Assembly (NCBI RefSeq): GCF_042453785.1
Contig: NC_091668.1
Span: forward strand, 21,795,001-21,859,000
Source: Malus domestica
Lineage: Eukaryota; Streptophyta; Magnoliopsida; Rosales; Rosaceae
Length of the DNA: 64,000 nt
Direction of reading: 5' to 3'
The notes beneath the pieces are model-generated. The model did not search any database and was not told the DNA's origin. It saw nothing but the letters and a program-made list of their open reading frames with translations. Made by a program: the position numbers and the translations under genes. The stretch's first letter is position 1; every line of letters starts with the position of its first letter. Below are positions 1 to 11,772 of the stretch, one piece after another.

Positions 1-2583
1 GGGGCGAAAATTTAACAATTGGATTTACATTAGTATGTTTAAAGTTGTGTTTGGGATTTAAGTAGGGCCTCCTACCCTGATTCCCTCCCCAATTCCCGTA
101 TACTGTCATTCACTCTCTCTCTTCCCTCACGACTCTCTCTCACTCTCAGTTCTCTCTCTCTTCCTCTCCGACGCTCAACCTCACCCAAAACCACCTAAAA
201 CATAAACAAACGGCCAAGATAAGACCACATTTGGACTCCTGGAACTTCCACAATCACGTAGACATCAATTTCAGGTAAGTTCTACTTCGGAAAACCCTAG
301 TTTTCAAAGTTCCCGTGAAATGGCACTGTTCATAAACTCTTAAATGGTGGTGTTTTAGCTTAAAACAAGATCACAGTGAGCTTAAGGAAGTCCCAAGGAA
401 GCTCGGAGTGCTTCGTTGGAAGTTTTTGGACGTAAGAACACGGAGATCGACAAGTTCAAAGTTTGGCCGGAGCTTTCGAGGCTCTTTCCGGCGAATCCCC
501 GGTGAGTTAGGAGTCGAGGTAGGTATCAATCTCTTCGTCTCGTCAAGTACTACAACTTTCCTTTTTGTTTCACTCAATTTTGTTGCGTATTGAAGAAGTT
601 ATACTCATTTGAAAAATACCCAGTTTCCGGCGACCTCCGAGGCTTTCGAGGCAGTTTCCGGCCAAACCACGGCGAACTAGGTGTTGTGCAAGGTACCATT
701 CTCTTTGTCTCTTCAAGGGCTACAACTCTCGTTTTTGAATCACTTGATTTCGTTGAGAAATGACAAAGTTATGGCAATTTGAAAAACTGCCCGGAAAACG
801 GCCGCCGGAAAAACCAGTCCGGCGACCCAAGGAAGAAGAAGGTGCTACAGTAAAAAAATAAATAAAAATAAAATTATTTTAAAAATATGTCGACGTCCGT
901 GACGTCGAGTAGATCACCGTGGTATATTCATATACCCAAATTGAGCACCGTATGAGAAAGTTATTAAGGATTGTTGGTTAGGTGTTCGAATAACGTTTTA
1001 TAGTTTTCACATTTAGGTAAAAATGTGAATTGACGATCCGACCGTTGGATCGTTACCAAACTTTGATACGTTGTAATACGTAATATTCGAGGATTATTGG
1101 AACTTACGGATTGGGAATCCGAGTTACGGATCTTCCGGAATTGGAATTGTAAGTCCATAATATAAAATGTTAACCGTCACTTAGTTTTGGAAATTGACGG
1201 AGATCCGACCGTTGGATGGTGATGAAATTTTAGGATGTTGTCCTAGAGATATATTGTGGACCTCTGGAAGTTATGGATTTAAAATCTGAGTGGCAGATCT
1301 TCCGGATCGAACTACGTAGTGACGTATTTTATATAAGTTATATATTCTATCGATATGAATTCTGAGGTTGGATTTGATTACTATTCTAGGCGGCGATCGT
1401 CGTGACGCCTTGATGTGTGGTGCTAGGGAGTTGTTGGACGAACTCCAGGTGAGTGGGCAGTTTTGTTTTCCGTATATATATATACTTGACGTTTCCCAGA
1501 AATTGAATTGAAATGAAAATATGTTTAAAATGAAATGCATATGAGTTATGTGGAAAAAGGGGAAGTGAAATACCATGCATAGAATTGATATGAAAAGTAT
1601 ATAGAAATGTGAGTTGAAATGCCATGCATGAATTAATATATGATGCATATGTATGAATTGGTGCGGTGGACGCACAGGTAAGAATTGATTTATGATGCAT
1701 ATGTATGAATTGGTGCGGTGGACGCACAGGTAAGAATTGATTTATGATACATATGTATGAAATGGTGCGGTGGACGCACATGTGAGTATTTATTTCTGTT
1801 ATGATGATGTTGATGTATATTGAGCTCAAATCCTGCACCATAGTTTAGTGCTTATAGTATTCACCGCATCGCACGCTCGCCTTGGATCCAAGTAGATGCT
1901 AGTCGTACAGTCCACGCGGAGTGGGTACGACAGGCCAGTCACGAGAGTGTTAGTGAGATTCCGACTGGTGGGTGACCTTAGATTATGTGCACAGATGATT
2001 ATGAGAAGCACTAGAGCGTAACTTATGTGCAGAAGGCCGTACAGGTCACGCGGAGTGACTCCGGCAGAGTGTGAGAATGATAGATTTTGAGCTCTAGGTT
2101 CAACCGTACAGGGCTATTAGAGGGCCTCCGGTTGATTACTTTCTTGTACCTGATATGATTATTGTTGATGCATCCATACTTAACTGTTGAATTAGACATG
2201 GCATGGCATGATTGATAAAGAAAAATGTTGAGATAGTAAAAATGAAGTTTTGAGAATATATATGTATATTTATATTTTACATTTCTGGGAAAGTATACAG
2301 GTTTTACGGAGAGGGGTTACAATGCTTTGAAAAAAAATTGGATTTGAAAAGAATTGTTTTACTGACCCACTCAATTTTGGTTTTGCGCCCCTCCAGGTTA
2401 AAGAATAGCTTAGGTGTGGTGGCTACGAGGAATTCGACGGTGTTCTGACAGATTGGACAAAATTAGGACTCCCTTCGGGTGTATCAACTTATAAATTGTA
2501 TCTTAAAGCTTCCGTACTGTGCAAATGGTTACGTCACTCTCACGTGACGGCCAGCATGCCCTCCTTCGGGACGGGGTGTGTCA
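1..2583 (+). mobile_element. LTR of a retrotransposon, left end cut by window
   Basis: Non-coding stretch with the character of a long plant LTR. It ends in GGGTGTGTCA at 2574-2583 (a CA terminus), carries pyrimidine-rich leader-like sequence at 110-170, and contains several internal direct duplications: about 170 bp (458-625 versus 630-800), about 105 bp (1034-1139 versus 1200-1305) and a 52-bp triplication. No protein domain is recognisable. What follows 2583 does not resemble a primer-binding site, so this is a solo LTR or the right-hand LTR of an element lying to the left. Calling it Ty3/gypsy is a guess from style, not from a protein. Confidence 0.5.
1641..1790. repeat. 52-bp unit repeated three times inside the LTR
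   Basis: TGATGCATATGTATGAATTG begins at 1641 and 1693, and a slightly changed copy (TGATACATATG) at 1745, giving an exact 52-bp period. Each unit contains GGTGCGGTGGACGCACA. The first two copies are nearly identical; the third carries several substitutions. Confidence 0.85.
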
Positions 2584-4233
2584 GTAATTGTAAGTCCCAT
2601 TGTAGCAATTAAGTAAAAAATTTCGTATTTGAATAACCAAGCATACCTATACATTATATTCCTCTCTTTGGTGCAATGCTTTGCAGACGATCACACATTT
2701 TTTATCCTGGTACACGTAGTATATTGGGAAATCGTAAAGGATATACAACAAGAGTTATCGCAAGAGTGAGAGAGAGATGAGAGATGAGAGTGAGAGAACT
2801 GCGAAGGGAACGACGTCGGATGGAGCAGTGGTTTTCCATTTAGATTAAAATAAAGAAACGGAAAATTTGAAGAGGGGTATTTTAGTATTGTTACCGTGCT
2901 TAAGAGCAATGGTTTTTCATTTAGATTGTAATTAATTCGAGGCTTATTGTCAATGACGCCTCTAGAATTCTATTTTGATTTTATTTTTTTTCTGTAACTT
3001 AAAAGTTATCATTTTTTTTTCTTGAAAAATTTGTTCCGTTTTGACTTGTGGACTCTCTCTTCTCCCAGAAACTTATAGGTCGTCTCTTAAAATATATATG
3101 GGACCCAACGCCTAATAAGACTATGTCACATGTACAATAAATTTGATTATAAATCTCCATTATGCGTTAATATTCAACAATCACATAATATTAAGTTTAA
3201 AAGAAACTGAAGAAATGAAAAAAATAAAAAATAAATCGATTAGCCTAGCGCACCCAAATCAAACCCACATAAGAAATTAACATATCTAAGGTAATTTGGA
3301 GCAAAATTTAGGTTTTATAGACACGACTTGCAAGTTTCAGAGGGCAAAATGGGATCAAAATCAAGTTCCAGGGACAAGGTTAATCGAACCTTGAGTTCCA
3401 AGAAGTAAAGTGGTAACTTTTGAGTTTTAAGAAGTAAAGTGATAACTTTTGAATTACAGAGAGCAAATTGAGATTAAAATCAAGTTTCAAAGGGTATAAG
3501 TAAAAATAAGCCTTAATTCGATCCGCACTGATTAAAAAGGCGTGGAAGAGAAGAACAATAATAAAGACTTGCATAATCTTCTGGTCTCCACAAGAAAATG
3601 ACATCTTCATGGCTTAGATGATGGAAAAGTTTTTCCAATTAATATTCTCTTTTATGACTTTGGAGTCTTTCATAAATTAACTTACTAGAAATCAAAGTCT
3701 TTATCTCTTATATATAAGTCAAATGCAATTTGGAAATTTGTCATCAAATTTTTTTTCCTCAAAGACTAAGAGCTTAATGATGCTTAATTGGTACTACTTT
3801 TTCTTTTCTTTTTTATTAATTTTTAGTATTCTCCTTTGTTTATTTCATATGACTCACAAAAGATTTTCTTTAGATCTCGACATAGACATATATTGGCATT
3901 GTTTTGCAAATTGCCTTGAATGAAGGGGAAGGAACCTTTTGCAAAGGCTTGCAGTTTCTTTTACGAGTCAAAGTCATCTTCGAAGAAGAAATTCGAACTT
4001 TTGCATTTTTCTCGTTTATTGGATGAATTGAAATTTACAAAACTTATTTTCTTTTTCACTAGTTATAGATAAATTGCACAAATAAAACTGCCATACTTTA
4101 CTCAAAATTGAACATTAGAAAACAATCGAGGTTTAGTTAAGAATATAGATTAATTTTCAAAGGCTACTAACAGTTGGAGTGGCCTTAAAAATTGGCGTGT
4201 GCTTTGGGTTTAATTCAAGAATTGACTGCATAA
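2584..4233. other. Gene-free AT-rich stretch
   Basis: No coding exon is supported. Short open frames lack codon structure or similarity. The stretch contains the dispersed repeat described at 3259-3530; otherwise I see only AT-rich sequence and homopolymer tracts. Confidence 0.6.
3259..3530 (+). repeat. Dispersed repeat, inverted relative to 60020-60235
   Basis: The reverse complement matches 60020-60235 over most of its length. Shared blocks include AACCCACATAAGAAATTAA and its complement, and CTCTGAAA..TTGATTTTGATCCC. It is probably a degenerate non-autonomous transposon; no terminal duplication was found. Confidence 0.6.
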
Positions 4234-5327
4234 GAGCAACTCCACCCATGGAGCCCTTCCCCCTGGCAATCCACTATTGAATCCACCATTTTGAACAGTA
4301 ACTGCCTTTAATGAATAGTAACTGCCATTAATGAACAGTAATTGCCATTTGCATCTCCACCCTTGGAGCCCTCCCCCTGGCAATGGGCAATAAAATATTA
4401 GTTTTTTTTTGTTTGTTTAAATAATACAAAATAAAATTATTTGTAATTTCAGATAAGATTTTTTAAATCGTTCTCGTTGCGCCATGTGTCATTTTATAAA
4501 AAAAAAAACAATTATTTAGTGATGTATTTCGATAAGATTTTTATCCAATGTCATCGTGCCACGTCTTCAAGAAGCGACCAATTCGTACCTGCATCAGTAG
4601 TCATTTTGTGGAAAAAAAATTGGATTGAAACTTTGAGAAAAAGATAGGAATTTGATTGAATGTGGTTGAGAAAATATGAAATTGTGGTGTAAGGTAGATG
4701 GAGAAGAAGTGGTATTTATAGAAAAGTAAAAACAACTTTTTACAAAAAAAATTTCAAATTTTTTACAATTTTTTCGGATTTTTTCCATTTTTTTAATTTT
4801 TTTTTCAAATAATTAATCTCTGCCGTTGGATTTTAAAAAAAAATTGAATTCCAACACTCCAGATTGTGCCACGTGTCACAACGGTAACTTTTTTTAATTT
4901 TAAAACTATTTTTTCTTTATTTATAAAGCATATTAATATCGACCGTTGATCTTAGATCGAACGGTTGATATTAAATAAGATTTTTTTTTTTTACCGTTGA
5001 AATCCAACGGTCCAAATGAAGGAGCCGTTGAGATCGAACGGACCATGGGAAGCCACGTGGCTTCCCAACGGTAACTGAGACCTTCTGAAAAGCGGACTGC
5101 TTTTCTAAAAAGTTGTCAGGCGACGCGCCCCCACGCGTGAGTGGGGTGCACGCGCCTGACAGAAAAAGGGTTGGGAGCTCGGGCTGCCAGGCTGTCACAA
5201 ATTGACAGGCCTCTTGCTCGGGCCTTCTCCACGAGCTCGGGCTCTTCATGACTGGAGCTGATTGACAGGCCCTCGGGCCCTTTCTTCTCCCCTGTCCTCC
5301 GGCCTACATGCAAGACTGGACTTGCTC
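4234..5327. mobile_element. 1.1-kb non-autonomous element with TAA duplication (PIF/Harbinger-like)
   Basis: The ends are GAGCAACTCCA at 4234 and TGGACTTGCTC ending at 5327, imperfect inverted repeats. Both are flanked by TAA (4231-4233 and 5328-5330), the 3-bp duplication typical of PIF/Harbinger and Tourist elements. The interior has repeated AACAGTAATTGCC-type blocks on the left and short inverted repeats of the CCGTTGAAATCCAACGG type on the right. Open frames on the minus strand at 4971-5406 fall inside it and look fortuitous. Related sequence occurs at 55310-59297 (split by a hAT element) and 30425-30845. Confidence 0.7.
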
Positions 5328-5743
5328 TAAGGGAATTATGTGAACGTCGAAATGGCGTGTGCTTTGGCCTTAAAAATTTGCACATGCGTGCACGTCGAAA
5401 AACCATGATCTGTACTAATAAACTTTATTGACTTAGGACTTAGGAGCATGCATGCTTGTGATGCTTTTTTGTTCTTTGATTTGACTTTTTTCACATTTTC
5501 TGCGATGTATTACAGAATTCATGGAAATCCAAAAACCCGAAATTTTCATCTTTGGCATTGATTTTGTATACATAAATATGAATGTGAAATGGTACCTTTT
5601 TTAGATGGCTAACTCGTCGTGATTTGGTAGGAATGAATCATCCATAAGTATCAAAGTTTAGAACATTCGACAATCTATTCTTTGACTCACATATTCCACA
5701 TAGCATAATTGTGTATTGCATGAAACAAATATATGAAACATAT

Positions 5744-5784
<41 letters not shown>

Positions 5785-6148
5785 AAGAAAATATAAACAT
5801 AGGGGGTTCATGCATCATGAGGACTGTTTTCATGCTTCACGGTTGTTTCAAATATCTTACTTTATTTTAAGCGTACCTGATTGGCAGAAAATAACAAAAG
5901 CCTTTGAACTTGTAGAAGATCATTCTCATAAAGATGGAATTGCATCTCAAATATCTTACTTTTCTTCAAGATCTTCTACAACTTGTATCACGTTCAACAC
6001 AAAAAAAATAAAATAAATTGAATCAATAGCATGTTGATCAATTCAATAAAATGATAAATTAATCATAAAAATAATGATTAAAACGTAATACTCCTCATAT
6101 TGAAGATCAAACTCTCTTTAGCGCAGCGTTAAGAGCGTGCTGATAACG
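5328..6148. other. Gene-free stretch with (AT)n
   Basis: AT-rich sequence with an uninterrupted AT dinucleotide run at about 5746-5780. The part just left of the LTR (about 6095-6148) would be the internal side of the element described at 6149-6417. No gene is supported. Confidence 0.5.
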
Positions 6149-6417
6149 TGTTGTAGGCATAATTTACTGAACAATTATGGAGGCCAAAGAGAGATGGGTG
6201 TGGCAATAGGTAGAGAGAATGAGAGAGATGTGTAATTGTGGGTGTGTTATATTCCACCCCATTGTGCCTTTATTTATAGTAGTAGGATAGGTTAAAACCT
6301 TTCTCTTTAGGATTACAACATTTAATAGGTAATCTACTCCTAATAGGAATATAAGATACATTCTCATATCTACTAGGATTTACACAATCATATTCATAAT
6401 CTAATAGGACTGCAACA
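6149..6417 (-). mobile_element. Copia-style LTR, minus orientation
   Basis: Read on the minus strand it begins TGTTGCAGTCC (from 6417) and ends CCTACAACA (to 6149), so TGTTG...CAACA termini. It has a TATAAATA box (+ strand tatttata near 6271) and a CT-rich leader. Immediately internal is CGTTATCAGCACGCTC (minus, 6148-6133), in the position of a primer-binding site; I cannot confirm the tRNA. No second LTR was found, so the element is truncated. Confidence 0.65.
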
Positions 6418-6465
6418 TTAGAATATATATTATATTACCTTTATTGATAATAGCTAAAAATAGGG

Positions 6466-6946
6466 AACTTTCATGAAAAGAGCTTGGACTAAGTTTATTT
6501 TAATATAAAATCATGTTATAACTTTATTTAATTAAAAAGCCTAAAATTTTAATGAAAAACCCTTAAATTTTAATAAAAATGACAAAAGAACTTAAATTTT
6601 AATGAAAAAGACATAATTTTAATATTAAAAAAAAATCTGATGCGTGGACCTATGTGTCCTCATACTTTTTATGAACTTCTACACTGCTTATGAAACTTAC
6701 GACACTGTTTATGAAACTTATTGTACTGTTTATGAAAACTTGCGACATTATTTATGAAAACTTGCGACACTGTTTATGAAACTTACTAGATTATTTTGAA
6801 ACTTAACGATACTACATTCTTCTCTCTCCTCTTCTTGAATATTCTTAGCACATTCTCACTTTCCAAGCACATCTTATTCTTCTAATTCTATTCGATACTC
6901 ATTAAAATACAAAGATTTAAAAGCAATTTTCATTAGTTTTCTTAAA
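6466..6946. repeat. Degenerate MITE-like repeat with GGGAACTTT...AGTTTTCTT ends
   Basis: The left end GGGAACTTTCATGAAAAG and right end TTTTCATTAGTTTTCTT match the ends of the 154-bp repeat at 40110-40263 and 49772-49926. This copy is longer and contains tandem variants of TTTATGAAACTTACGACACTG at 6670-6790. A further isolated right end lies near 7490-7506. Confidence 0.45.
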
Positions 6947-8923
6947 AAAAATATACACATATATTTATCCTTTTGTCGCCAAACATCAGTGTGATGACGT
7001 ATTTAAATTTCTCCTCTTGACATGTCGATGTCCAATGCATAAAAAATCATAGCCAAAAATTAAAGCACCGAATTGAAAATCAAACAAAAATTTGTCTGCC
7101 AAGTAAGATAAAGCATCAGTGTTCCTTCATCTGAAACTCCACTTGTAATTACCTAGATAGTTTGAACTTGAAGCATTTAGCATTGTGGCTATGCTTGCGC
7201 GAAAGCGCGATAGGTTGGTCGATTTCATTCAGTGTTTCATAGGTTGTAGTTGATGTGCAGCAAGTCAATTTGAATTAAATTTGGGTTCGGATGCAAGTTT
7301 GACAAGACCATGTAAAGTAAACATGCAACTTGCAGAACCGAAGTTGTCTGATAGAGTATTGGGTGGTTGGAACTTGGGTGGGTGGGGGCGCGCGCACAGT
7401 GTGAATTTTTTTTTTAATGTTTTTTTTTTGTTCTTATCATTAAATAAAGTTAGTATATGGTTTTTCATTAAAATGCAAAAAATTGAAGTCATTTTTATTA
7501 GTTTTCCTCTAAAAATATTGTCCATACATTATTATTTTAATTTCCAAAGTGATTTGAGGACTTAGACGATTGGAATAGAGAAATGCATAATATATATGTA
7601 CTTATAACTGCGTTCAATTATGCAAGTGGTCATTTATCACAGTGGTGGAAATGTGTTGAGTTCTTGCATAACGGCGTGGGTTCAAACCCCATAGGTGGCT
7701 AATCTAACAAAATCTATCGTTTAACGAAAAAAAAAACATGCATTCAATTATCAAAAAAGAAAATTATGACAATTATTACACAACCGATAAACGGTTATGT
7801 GGGTATGCATAAACGATTGTGGGCAAATAATTACGGTTACTCACCGCCATAACCATTGTCTATCCCTATTTAGGACTTAGGAGCAGGACTGTGAAATTTT
7901 ACGTTGATTTTCTTGTTGAAAACACTACTTCTAATTATTTTTATTTTTATGTTTAACAGAAAAAGAACATTTTTTTGTGTTATTTGTGTTCATTTTGAAA
8001 GTTGGATTGAGGTTGCAGGGTCTTTCTTCTCTTTTGTACTGTTTTCGGACTCAAATGAAGAAATTTCATTCTTCAGTATAAATATATCTTTATATCAAAA
8101 TAAGAGAAGCGTTATTAAGCAGAATCATCAATGTTTGGGTTTTATCATGAAGGTGCTAAAATTATCAAAGCCCCAAATTATGAAAGGAAAAGTTTTTTCT
8201 TAAAGCTTCAAGCCCAGACCATTTTATAACAACGGGCCAAACCAAATCAAGATAGTCCATTGGACTTGAGTTATGTATGATGCCACTCTGCTGGTTACGG
8301 AGATTATCAAGATCCTAATCTCATTTGAGTTAGGCTAAGTGGATTATAATCATCAGCTCTTACATCATATAGGCGCTAACAAATATGAAGAAGACAAGGC
8401 AATTTGGGTTTTTTCTTTGCAAGCAAATAACAATAGTGAGAGAAGGGTGATCCACAGCCGTCACAAAATTAACTTTCTGACAAATATGACAAAACAAGAT
8501 GTCTTGAAATCTACAAATAAGCTTCTGAACGTAAACATCAAGGCGCTCAAATGCTAGGGGGTGGTACTGGTAATGATCCTATTAGAAGCATCAATAAGGG
8601 CCTTTGAGTTCCACCCACCTAAAAGGAGCTTAGCATTATGACCTCGTCTATAATAGTTTTTAATATATTTCTTTTACAAAACGTTATCCTGTTCTAAATT
8701 ATAATAATTTATTGTGAGAAAATTTCAAATTTGGATTCAAAAAGTAGCGTACTGCAAAAGCCAACTAAGCCTAACACAGGTGCATAGTTTTAAGTGAAAT
8801 CACCTAAATTAGGAGAAGTTTTTCTATTCGAAACTGGACGAGAACCAAAAAGAGAGAGGATATGATCAGAGAGTGGCGCAGGTGTGGATCTGGGAATCAA
8901 GGGTGCGGGTAGTTGTGAACTAC
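6947..8923. other. Gene-free stretch apart from a SINE
   Basis: No exon is supported. Open frames at 7265-7565, 7904-8203 and 8339-8557 are AT-rich, lack recognisable domains and are probably chance. The only clear feature is the SINE at 7622-7739. Confidence 0.5.
7622..7739 (+). mobile_element. SINE with 12-bp target-site duplication
   Basis: A 118-bp unit with a tRNA-type B box (GTGGGTTCAAACCCC at 7676-7690) and an A-rich 3' tail (7726-7736). It is flanked by GCGTTCAATTAT (7610-7621) and GCATTCAATTAT (7740-7751), a 12-bp duplication with one mismatch. This is the expected structure of a tRNA-derived plant SINE. Confidence 0.8.
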
Positions 8924-9452
8924 GGTTTAACCCCATGAACAATTTAACCTCATGAACTATCACCCTAGTCGAAATTGACCATCTGAACTAATTAAAATCA
9001 TCCAATTAACCCCCTTGCTGTTAGATTTTGTCAACCATTCCGTCAAATTCAAGGGCAAATTAGTCATTTCATCATCATTTTTTACTTGTCAATAATAACC
9101 ACTAATAAAACTATGACACATGGACACAAAATAATGTGTAAAACATATAGCATAATAAGAAAACATAAATAAATAAATTGAACGTTTACATAACAGACAA
9201 TTTCAAATTGTCATTACACATTATTTTGTGTCCACATGTCATAATTGTATTGGTGATTATAGTTGACAAGTAAGAATTGATGATGGAAAGACTAATTGCC
9301 CTTAAATTTGACGAAATAGTGGATCCAATCTACCGAGAAGGGGTTGATTGGCTAATTTCAAATAGTTCGGGGGATTAATTTACCAAAAAAATAATTCAAG
9401 TGATCAATTTCAACTGGGGTAATAATTCAAGAGGTCAAATAACAGTTTACCC
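8924..9452. mobile_element. Foldback element with ~220-bp inverted arms
   Basis: The left arm (GGTTTAACCCCATGAAC...) and the reverse complement of the right arm (GGTAAACTGTTATTTGACC...) correspond over about 220 bp. Shared blocks include TGGACACAAAATAATGTG on both sides of the centre. No coding sequence is present. Target duplications are not clear, so class is uncertain, though long arms suggest a Mutator-like non-autonomous element. Confidence 0.65.
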
Positions 9453-10160
9453 TTACAATTATTGGTATTCTCCTTCCCTTTCCTTCCTCGTTGATTTTCC
9501 ACGTGGAAGAAACGTTCAATATTGAAACATTTGAATGCAGAGGGAGGAGTTCGTTTGACCAAAAAGAAATGTAGAGGGAGGAGTTAGGTGTCAAATGGAT
9601 GCATGTATTTGGTAAGCAACAAACAATGCATAAACAAGCACGTGTTCTATAAAAAAAAAAAAATTCACACCATAAAGGGAGGTGGTGTGGAATTGGTAGT
9701 GTTGGAGGTAGGTAGTATAAATTTGGTGACTTTGAAGGGTTTGCTTTGTTTGGTGCATAAATTAATTTCCAACTTAAAATTAAACTTAAAATTTCTTAAT
9801 TACAAGTAAAGAACAATACTATTAAATCATATAAATAAATGACTAATGTATTTTTATTAATTAAACCTTTTAGAAAAAGACTTAATATAAATTTGGTGAT
9901 TTCGAAGAGTTGCTTTGTTTGGTATATTCTTATCAATTAAATCTTTTTAGCAAAAGATTTAATTAGAGCCCATATTATGGCTCTTCTACCTACTCAAAAG
10001 ACAAAATCATTTTTGTCTTATAAATAAATAAATAAAAATAGATTAACCCATCCATAATCTGGCTCTTTCAAGTATGGCCCCATGAAAATTAAACCCACTA
10101 GCGGTAGATGAGGCCAACCTAAATTGTTCATCCTACAAAGAACATGATGCCAAATGTAAC
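9453..10160. other. Gene-free stretch
   Basis: AT-rich; a block of about 45 bp around TTGGTGACTTTGAAGGGTTTG (9720s) recurs diverged near 9890. Nothing else is recognised. Confidence 0.4.
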
Positions 10161-10359
10161 GGAATTGGATCCTCTCATGAGCTCAGGATGGGGATCTTCT
10201 TGAGCAGCCCATTCAAGCAGTTCAAACTTGATCTCACGACTGCAATTATTATAACTTTTAGAGGGGTCCCCTGTTTGGAGTCGTTGGATCAAATTTCAAC
10301 GGTCCGGATGGGTTGCTCAGGAGGATTCTCATCCTGAACTCAGAAGAGGATCCAGTTCC
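10161..10359. mobile_element. 199-bp MITE, 9-bp target duplication
   Basis: Inverted ends GGAATTGGATCCTCT and AGAGGATCCAGTTCC extend to about 50 bp. They are flanked by AAATGTAAC (10152-10160) and AAATATAAC (10360-10368), a 9-bp duplication with one mismatch, as in Mutator-like MITEs. A second family member lies at 59711-59907. Confidence 0.8.
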
Positions 10360-10789
10360 AAATATAACAATCTACCACTCTTTTTTTATTTTTTTTTATT
10401 TAGTTAATACTTCAACAAGTCTTTTATGATATTTGACCTCGAAAGTAAAAACCTATGTCACCAAGGTGTTCAAGGTTGCTGAACTAAAAGATAATAAAAA
10501 AACTGTTAATTTCGTTACACAAAAAGAAAAACACTACTATTTTTTATATGCATGCAGTGCAATATGTTCAACATCAATGCATGCTCTTATCAATCCACTA
10601 GTAAAAATAAACTCACAAAGTTTTGGTAATGTCGAACTTATAAGCTATTGTATCTAGAAAATCTTGGTCCAAACTTGTTAGTTAACTTGTAATTTATCAA
10701 TTAAATCCATTGATCAATAATCCTTACCACCTCTAACTAACTCTTTATCCAAATTATTATTCAAATCTTCTTATCCTAGTCAAAAACCA

Positions 10790-10925
10790 TGAAATCAACT
10801 TCTATCATCCAAATTAACATTTGTACCAAAAAGAAAAATTAAAATTGTGTTGTAGAGTGAAATCAACTTCTATCATCCAAATTAACATTTGTACCAAAAA
10901 GAAAAATTAAAATTGTGTTGTAGAG
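10790..10925. repeat. Perfect tandem duplication, 2 x 68 bp
   Basis: TGAAATCAACTTCTATCATC starts at 10790 and again at 10858. I see no difference between the two 68-bp copies, implying a recent duplication or slippage event (or an assembly artefact). Confidence 0.9.
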
Positions 10926-10965
10926 TCTATTTAACTGACAAATATAGTGAGGGATATAGATGGCG

Positions 10966-11176
10966 TGTTGGCAAGGAGAAGAGAGAGTTTGATGTAATTC
11001 ATATTATGTATCTATTTATAATATTAAGAAACATAAAATCTTGACCCAACAGGTACTACATTTTCAACAGGATATTATTTTTAGGATACTATCTAAAAAT
11101 TAAGATATGATAGAATCTCATAAGGATTTTCTAAGATTTACAACGTTATATTTCTAACTTAGTTAGGATTGCAACA
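10966..11176 (-). mobile_element. LTR-like remnant, minus orientation
   Basis: On the minus strand it runs from TGTTGCAATCC (11176) to GCCAACA (10966), with a TATAAATA box in the middle and a CT-rich leader near the end, like the LTR at 6149-6417. Flanking bases do not form a clear 5-bp duplication, and no primer-binding site is visible. Confidence 0.4.
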
Positions 11177-11246
11177 ACTATTACTATAAGACGATGAGAA
11201 TTGAGGATTGAAGTCAAACCTACACAACATAGTTAGAGGCACAAAC

Positions 11247-11501
11247 AGTTGAATATCAGAGTGCGCAACGAACTAGACTAACAAATAAGAAATATTATTG
11301 ATATCAAACGAGAATGCCGAGACGGCTACAAAACCCTAAGAGACTACATTGTGAATAACTTATTCTCTAACTAAATTACAAGCTCTATTTATAGAGCAAT
11401 AAACCAAAGAAACCCTAATGCGTATATGCCAAAAATACCCTACTACAAAATCAAATCAAATCTCTAATTAATTTCCTAAATAAACCTAATAAATTCCAAC
11501 A
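11247..11501 (-). repeat. 3' LTR of the miniature element
   Basis: 255 bp, minus orientation. It is identical to 12205-12459 except for an A/G difference in AATAAGAAAT and another in AAGAGACTAC. The polypurine tract is adjacent at 11502-11507. Confidence 0.9.
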
Positions 11502-11567
11502 CCCCCCGTCAAACTCATGGCGGTACACGACATGAGTTTGCCAACAAGCAGATGTGGATGCAAGCCT

Positions 11568-11772
11568 CCAAATTCCGATGCCGATGCCAATTTCCGATGC
11601 CAATTTCAATACGAAATTCTATCGGTGCAAGTGCAAGATTTCAATGCCAGTGCAAGATTCCAATGTCAGTGCCAGATTTCCATGCCAGTGCCAGTGCAAG
11701 ATTTCCATGCTAGTGCTAGTGCAAGATTCCAATGCCAGTACCAGTGCAAATGTCGATGCCGATGCCAAACAA
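11568..11772. repeat. Degenerate minisatellite inside the miniature element
   Basis: Variants of GATGCCAATTTCC, GCAAGATTTCCATGCCAGT and GCCAGTGCCAGTGCAAG recur with irregular spacing of about 12-30 bp. Every frame through it yields low-complexity peptide, so no gene is inferred. Confidence 0.65.

Noticed and set aside
4971..5406. Minus-strand frames of 92 and 96 codons
   Set aside because: They fall within a non-autonomous transposon whose relative at 55310 does not preserve the frame.
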